This document shows positions 60,671 through 64,000 of a stretch of 64,000 nt of DNA, piece after piece. The DNA is taken from the NCBI RefSeq assembly GCF_001611795.1, contig NZ_CP015098.1, positions 5,704,001-5,768,000 on the forward strand, read 5' to 3'. The notes under the pieces are model-generated. The model had not been told where the DNA came from, searched no databases, and saw only the letters and a program-made list of their open reading frames with translations. How positions within the stretch are numbered: position 1 is the first letter of the stretch; each line of letters opens with the position of its first letter. A program made the position numbers and the translations under genes. This DNA is from Streptomyces qaidamensis (GTDB lineage: Bacteria; Actinomycetota; Actinomycetes; Streptomycetales; Streptomycetaceae).

Positions 60671-61090
60671 TCAGCGGGACGCGAGTGCGCGCGACTCCAG
60701 CGCCGCGGTGTGGGCGTCCATCCGCTCGGCGGCGAGGATCGCGGCCGCCGTGTCGGCGCGGGAGGCGGCGACGACCAGCGCGCGGCCCGCCAGGGCGTGC
60801 GCCCGCCGGTGCAGGGCCTCGGTGCTCCGCTCACGCCGACCGCTCATCGGCGCGCGAACCGGGGTGCGCCCGCCGCGCAGCCGGCCCACCTGCTCCGCAA
60901 GCCGCTCCGCCGCCGTGTCCAGGTCGGCCGAGGCCTGCGCCGCACGCAGCTCGTCCGTGACGGCGAGCAGGGCGGCGAGATGGCCCGCGAGCTGGATGTC
61001 CAGCTCTTCCTCACGGGAACGGTGGGGGAAGTCCGGGTTGGGGCCGTCCACCGTGCTGTGGACCGACTTGGCGCGGATCGGTTCGTACAT
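60671..61090 (-). CDS. Hypothetical helical protein
   Basis: 139 residues, ATG with AGGAGG at ideal spacing. Almost all helix: EEELDIQLAGHLAALLAVTDELRAAQASADLDTAAERLAEQVGRL and RALVVAASRADTAAAILAAERMDAHTAALESRA, with a basic turn between. No membrane span or known motif. A TTAGA-N5-TCTAA palindrome lies about 35 bases upstream of its start. Confidence 0.75.
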   Translation of the reverse strand: MYEPIRAKSVHSTVDGPNPDFPHRSREEELDIQLAGHLAALLAVTDELRAAQASADLDTAAERLAEQVGRLRGGRTPVRAPMSGRRERSTEALHRRAHALAGRALVVAASRADTAAAILAAERMDAHTAALESRALASR

Positions 61091-61125
61091 GGGAAGGCCT
61101 CCTGAGTGCAGGAAACCATCCTAGC

Positions 61126-61140
61126 TTAGATTTCGTCTAA
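61126..61140 (-). promoter_or_regulatory. TTAGA-N5-TCTAA palindrome
   Basis: TTAGA (61126-61130), TTTCG, TCTAA (61136-61140), an AT-rich symmetric site in the short gap between the hypothetical gene start (61090) and the aminotransferase terminator. It could be an operator overlapping the -10 or -35 of the hypothetical gene. The binding factor is unknown. Confidence 0.5.
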
Positions 61141-61158
61141 AGTTGAGTTGTTCACAAA

Positions 61159-61199
61159 ACCGGACTGCCCGCGCACATAGTGTGAACGGGCAGTCCGGT
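61159..61199 (-). terminator. Terminator of the aminotransferase gene
   Basis: A 13-base perfect inverted repeat (61159-61171 and 61187-61199, ACCGGACTGCCCG/CGGGCAGTCCGGT) around a loop that itself contains CACA-TAG-TGTG, 18 bases after the stop. Confidence 0.85.
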
Positions 61200-61217
61200 G
61201 AGGTGCGGTCGCGGGGG

Positions 61218-62429
61218 TCAGGCCTGGCTGTAGCCGTCCAGGAAGTGGCCGATCCGCCCTATGGCGTCGGTCAGGTCCCCGACCGTCGGCAGGGTCACGA
61301 CCCGGAAGTGGTCCGGCTCCGGCCAGTTGAAGCCCGTGCCCTGGACGACCATGATCTTCTCGCGCCGGAGCAGGTCCAGGACCATGCGGCGGTCGTCCTT
61401 GATCTTGAAGACCTTGGGGTCGAGGCGCGGGAAGAGGTAGAGCGCCCCCTTGGGCTTCACGCAGCTCACCCCGGGGATCTGGGTCAGCAGCTCGTACGCC
61501 GTGTCCCGCTGCTCGCGCAGCCGCCCGCCCGGCAGTACCAGGTCGTTGATCGTCTGGCGCCCGCTGAGCGCGGCGACGACCCCGTGCTGCCCGGGCATGT
61601 TCGCGCACAGGCGCATGTTCGCCAGGATCGTCAGGCCCTCGATGTAGGAGTCGGCGTGGGCGCGAGGCCCGGAGATCGACATCCAGCCGACCCGGTAGCC
61701 GGCCACCCGGTAGGCCTTCGACATGCCGTTGAAGGTGAGGGTGAGCAGGTCCGGGGCGACGGAGGCGGTCGGGGTGTGCGTGGCGCCGTCGTAGAGGATC
61801 TTGTCGTAGATCTCGTCGGAGCAGACGAGCAGGTTGTGCCGGCGGGCGATGTCGGTCAGGCCCTTGATCATCGCCTCGTCGTAGACGGCCCCCGTCGGGT
61901 TGTTGGGGTTGATGATCACCAGTGCCTTGGTGCGGTCGGTGACCTTGCGCTCGATGTCGGCGAGGTCCGGCATCCAGTCGGCCTGCTCGTCGCAGCGGTA
62001 GTGCACGGCGGTGCCGCCGGACAGGGAGACGGCGGCGGTCCACAGCGGGTAGTCGGGCGCGGGTACGAGGACCTCGTCGCCGTCGTCCAGCAGGCCCTGC
62101 ATCGCCATCACGATCAGCTCGGAGACGCCGTTGCCGATGAAGACGTGCTCGACGTCCGTCTCGATGCCGAGGGTCTGGTTGTGCATGACGACCGCCCGGC
62201 GCGCGGCCAGCAGGCCCTTGGCGTCGCCGTAACCGTGCGCCGACGACACGTTCCGGAGGATGTCCTCCAGGATCTCCGGCGGGCACTCGAAGCCGAACGC
62301 GGCCGGGTTTCCGGTGTTCAGCTTGAGGATCCGATGCCCGGCAGCCTCCAGTCTCATCGCCTCCTCGAGCACCGGGCCCCGGATCTCGTAACAGACGTTG
62401 GCGAGCTTGGTCGACTGGATCACCTGCAT
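61218..62429 (-). CDS. PLP-dependent aminotransferase (AlaT-like, class I)
   Basis: 403 residues from the ATG at 62429 (MQVIQSTKLANVCYEIRGPVLEEAMRLE, the standard start of AlaT-type enzymes). LNTGNPAAFGF, AHGYGDAKGLLAARRA, IFGNGVSELI-type segments, VPAPDYPLWTAAV, IINPNNPTGAVYD, DEIYDKILYDG and FNGMSKAYRVAGYRVGW, whose Lys in SKAYR binds PLP, then Arg in DHFRVVTLP for the alpha-carboxylate. It probably converts pyruvate/glutamate and alanine/2-oxoglutarate. No Shine-Dalgarno is seen; TAAGCT eight bases before the ATG suggests a leaderless transcript. Confidence 0.92.
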   Translation of the reverse strand: MQVIQSTKLANVCYEIRGPVLEEAMRLEAAGHRILKLNTGNPAAFGFECPPEILEDILRNVSSAHGYGDAKGLLAARRAVVMHNQTLGIETDVEHVFIGNGVSELIVMAMQGLLDDGDEVLVPAPDYPLWTAAVSLSGGTAVHYRCDEQADWMPDLADIERKVTDRTKALVIINPNNPTGAVYDEAMIKGLTDIARRHNLLVCSDEIYDKILYDGATHTPTASVAPDLLTLTFNGMSKAYRVAGYRVGWMSISGPRAHADSYIEGLTILANMRLCANMPGQHGVVAALSGRQTINDLVLPGGRLREQRDTAYELLTQIPGVSCVKPKGALYLFPRLDPKVFKIKDDRRMVLDLLRREKIMVVQGTGFNWPEPDHFRVVTLPTVGDLTDAIGRIGHFLDGYSQA

Positions 62430-62541
62430 GTGTGGGAGCTTACGGCCCGGTAATGGCTCCCGGGTCGTGTTTTCCGCCACGTGAGACGCGGCTATATGGG
62501 GCTATGTCGCCGCACGCTGTCCCACCAGCACCTTCGGTCCC

Positions 62542-62547
62542 TAGAAT
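62542..62547 (+). promoter_or_regulatory. Likely -10 of a leaderless transcript
   Basis: TAGAAT (62542-62547) lies eight bases before the ATG at 62556, which has no ribosome binding site. Spacing fits transcription starting at or near the start codon. Confidence 0.4.
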
Positions 62548-62555
62548 GCGCCGCC

Positions 62556-63761
62556 ATGTCCAAGCCATTCGATTACGCCGACGGAGCGACGGGCGGCGAG
62601 CCGCAGGGACCGCCGAACGTGTACCTGCCGCAGGCGGCGCCCCCTCCGGCGTACGACGCCTTCGCGGACCCGGCGGCGGCACACGGCTGGCAGGACGTCT
62701 ACGACCGGACGGACCCGGCGATCACGCCGACGGCCCCGCATCCGGCCGACGGCGCGCAGGCCACGGGCGACGCGGGCCGCACCGGCGCCCAGCGGTACGC
62801 CGACGGCGGTGCGGGGGGCTCCCACGGGGGGCACCTCTACCCCGGCGGTGGTGCGGAGGGTTCCCACGGCGGCCACGTGTTTCCCGGCGGTGGTGCGGAG
62901 GGTTCCCACGGCGGCCACGTGTTTCCCGGCGGTGGTGCGGAGGGTTCCCGTGCCGGGCACGTGTATCCGGGCGGTGGTGCGGAGGGTTCCCGTGCCGGGC
63001 ACGTGTATCCGGGCGGTGGTGCGGAGGGTTCCCGTGCCGGGCACGTGTATCCGGGCGGTGGTGCGGAGGGCTCTCCCGCCGGTCCCGCGTACCCCGGCGA
63101 TGCCGCCGGCGGCTCCCGTACCGGCCATGAGTACCCCGGCGATGCCCACGACTCCGGCGGTGGGCCCGACTACCCTGCCCCTGCCCCTGCCCCTGCCCCC
63201 GCCCCCTCGCACCCCGGCGGCGCGGACGGCGTCGGTGAGACGCGGGAGCTGCCCGTGGTGCCGGCGCCGGGAGGCCGGGCCGGTGCCGGGCGTCGCACCC
63301 GGCGCAAGCCCCCCGCCCGGCGGTCGCGCCGTGTGGCGGTCGCCGCCGGGGCCGTGGGTGCCGTGTCGGTGGCCCTCATCGTCGCCGGGCTCTCCTTCTC
63401 CGGTGCGCCTTCCGGCGGGACGCGGGGCGGCGAGGGTGGCTCCACGGACCCGGCGGCCGGGGTGGGGGAGTCGCCGGCGGCGTCACCCACGACCACCGGT
63501 CCGGCGGCGAACCCCGACGCCCCGCGCGCCGGCCGCCCGGGGCGGTCTGACGGGCCGTCCGGTGCCGCGTCCGCGAGCCCGTCGCCCGGGGCGAGCCGGA
63601 CCCCGTCCGCGTCCGACTCGGACGGCGCGCCACCCCCGGCCGCCGCCACGACCACCGCTCCGGTGGAATCCGACCCCAGCCCCACCCCCACGGCTTCGGC
63701 CCCCGGCAGGCCCGACGGCAAACCCGGACACGGCCGCGGCGGCACCAAGGGACCCAAGTGA
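62556..63761 (+). CDS. Type II membrane protein with tandem repeats and Pro/Ser/Thr-rich outer region
   Basis: 401 residues from the ATG at 62556. Residues 1-~85 are Pro/Ala/Asp-rich. About 86-185 are repeats of a 14-residue unit such as VYPGGGAEGSRAGH. A basic stretch (RAGAGRRTRRKPPARRSRR) precedes one membrane span (about 266-288), and the C-terminal ~110 residues are extracellular and low-complexity (ASASPSPGASRTPSASDSDG). N-terminal repeats are therefore cytoplasmic and the PST-rich tail outside. No enzyme domain is seen. It may be a scaffold or wall-spanning anchor (inference). Confidence 0.8.
   Translation: MSKPFDYADGATGGEPQGPPNVYLPQAAPPPAYDAFADPAAAHGWQDVYDRTDPAITPTAPHPADGAQATGDAGRTGAQRYADGGAGGSHGGHLYPGGGAEGSHGGHVFPGGGAEGSHGGHVFPGGGAEGSRAGHVYPGGGAEGSRAGHVYPGGGAEGSRAGHVYPGGGAEGSPAGPAYPGDAAGGSRTGHEYPGDAHDSGGGPDYPAPAPAPAPAPSHPGGADGVGETRELPVVPAPGGRAGAGRRTRRKPPARRSRRVAVAAGAVGAVSVALIVAGLSFSGAPSGGTRGGEGGSTDPAAGVGESPAASPTTTGPAANPDAPRAGRPGRSDGPSGAASASPSPGASRTPSASDSDGAPPPAAATTTAPVESDPSPTPTASAPGRPDGKPGHGRGGTKGPK
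62809..63075 (+). repeat. About six tandem 42-bp repeats inside a coding region
   Basis: Units of 42 bp containing CCCGGCGGTGGTGCGGAGGG or CCGGGCGGTGGTGCGGAGGG repeat in frame. The copies at about 62944-63069 are identical or nearly so at the DNA level, which points to recent expansion. They encode the Gly-rich 14-residue repeats. Confidence 0.85.
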
Positions 63762-63923
63762 CCGTGCTGTAAGGGCGGTTGAGTAGGGTCGGGCAGGACG
63801 CCGGGATTCCGGTCGTGGAACAGGTTCTTGTGCCCGCCCCCTCGCGACGATCACAATGCACATGACAACAGTGCAGGCGGCCGGAGGATTTCCGGTCGCC
63901 TCCGTCGCAAGAGGGGACCCCCC

Positions 63924-64000
63924 ATGAGAAAACCTCTCGCCGCCGCGTTCTGCGCCCTGGCGATAGCCGGGGCCGGCGCGGCCCCCGCGGCCGCTGCCGA
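63924..64000 (+). CDS. Start of a secreted protein cut by the window edge
   Basis: ATG at 63924 preceded by GAGGGGA. The visible 25 residues, MRKPLAAAFCALAIAGAGAA followed by PAAAA, are a complete Sec signal peptide with an Ala-rich cleavage site. The mature protein lies outside the window, so nothing more can be said. Confidence 0.7.
   Translation, partial: MRKPLAAAFCALAIAGAGAAPAAAA

Noticed and set aside
1..64000. CRISPR arrays, tRNA/rRNA genes, complete insertion sequences
   Set aside because: No regularly spaced repeats with unique spacers, no cloverleaf or CCA-type tRNA pattern, and no transposase with terminal inverted repeats was found by eye. The only mobile trace is the recombinase remnant.

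Overview
The window looks like a segment of a Streptomyces chromosome. It is very GC-rich with strong third-position G/C bias. It carries actinomycete markers (mycothiol S-conjugate amidase, GTP-type PEP carboxykinase with an ACGKTN P-loop, histidase, an LAxTG sorting signal), many GTG/TTG starts, several genes that look leaderless, and GC-rich hairpin terminators. No tRNA, rRNA, CRISPR array, complete insertion sequence or intact phage was seen. All gene identities come from reading the translations, not from database searches.

Layout. 1-16 kb: a crotonase, a GAF-GGDEF diguanylate cyclase, hutH, a tiny LADTG wall protein, a lipoprotein L,D-transpeptidase, a large secreted subtilase, an XRE regulator divergent from a zinc alcohol dehydrogenase, a VOC protein, an NmrA-like reductase, DUF5829 and DUF4389 proteins. 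16-27.5 kb: mostly housekeeping genes (AI-2E-type permease, msrA, metB, an ECF-like sigma factor with a small membrane protein, a MarR regulator divergent from ilvA, a DrrAB-like ABC exporter, greA, a DUF4307 protein, mca).

27.5-36.8 kb is an accessory island. It holds a minus-strand run of a membrane-anchored STAND/TPR ATPase, a second STAND/TPR ATPase, a CHAT caspase-like protease and an alpha/beta hydrolase. Immediately beyond it lies a decayed large serine recombinase. This four-gene run is the best candidate here for an uncharacterised conflict or signalling system: ATPase sensors, then a protease switch, then a hydrolase effector (inference).

36.9-45.6 kb: a DUF255 thioredoxin-fold protein, then a translationally coupled operon of a cellulose-synthase-like GT2, a PMT/ArnT-type GT, a polyprenol-phosphate GT2-GtrA protein and a secreted galactose-oxidase-like protein that keeps all copper-radical residues. 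This looks like a cell-surface glycan pathway with an oxidising tailoring enzyme.

45.6-52 kb: a Mut7-C protein, a TetR regulator and an MFS exporter in one minus-strand run with a clear palindromic operator over the promoter, then a hemolysin III homologue and pckG with a strong terminator. 52-60.5 kb is a second accessory stretch: a three-part murein-hydrolase-like protein without a signal peptide, a membrane protein, a Tat-exported protein, a small secreted Cys-pair protein, and a coupled lipoprotein/adaptor/ATPase/permease exporter of MacAB type. 60.5-64 kb: a small hypothetical protein, an aminotransferase, a membrane protein with 42-bp tandem repeats, and the start of a secreted protein cut by the window edge.
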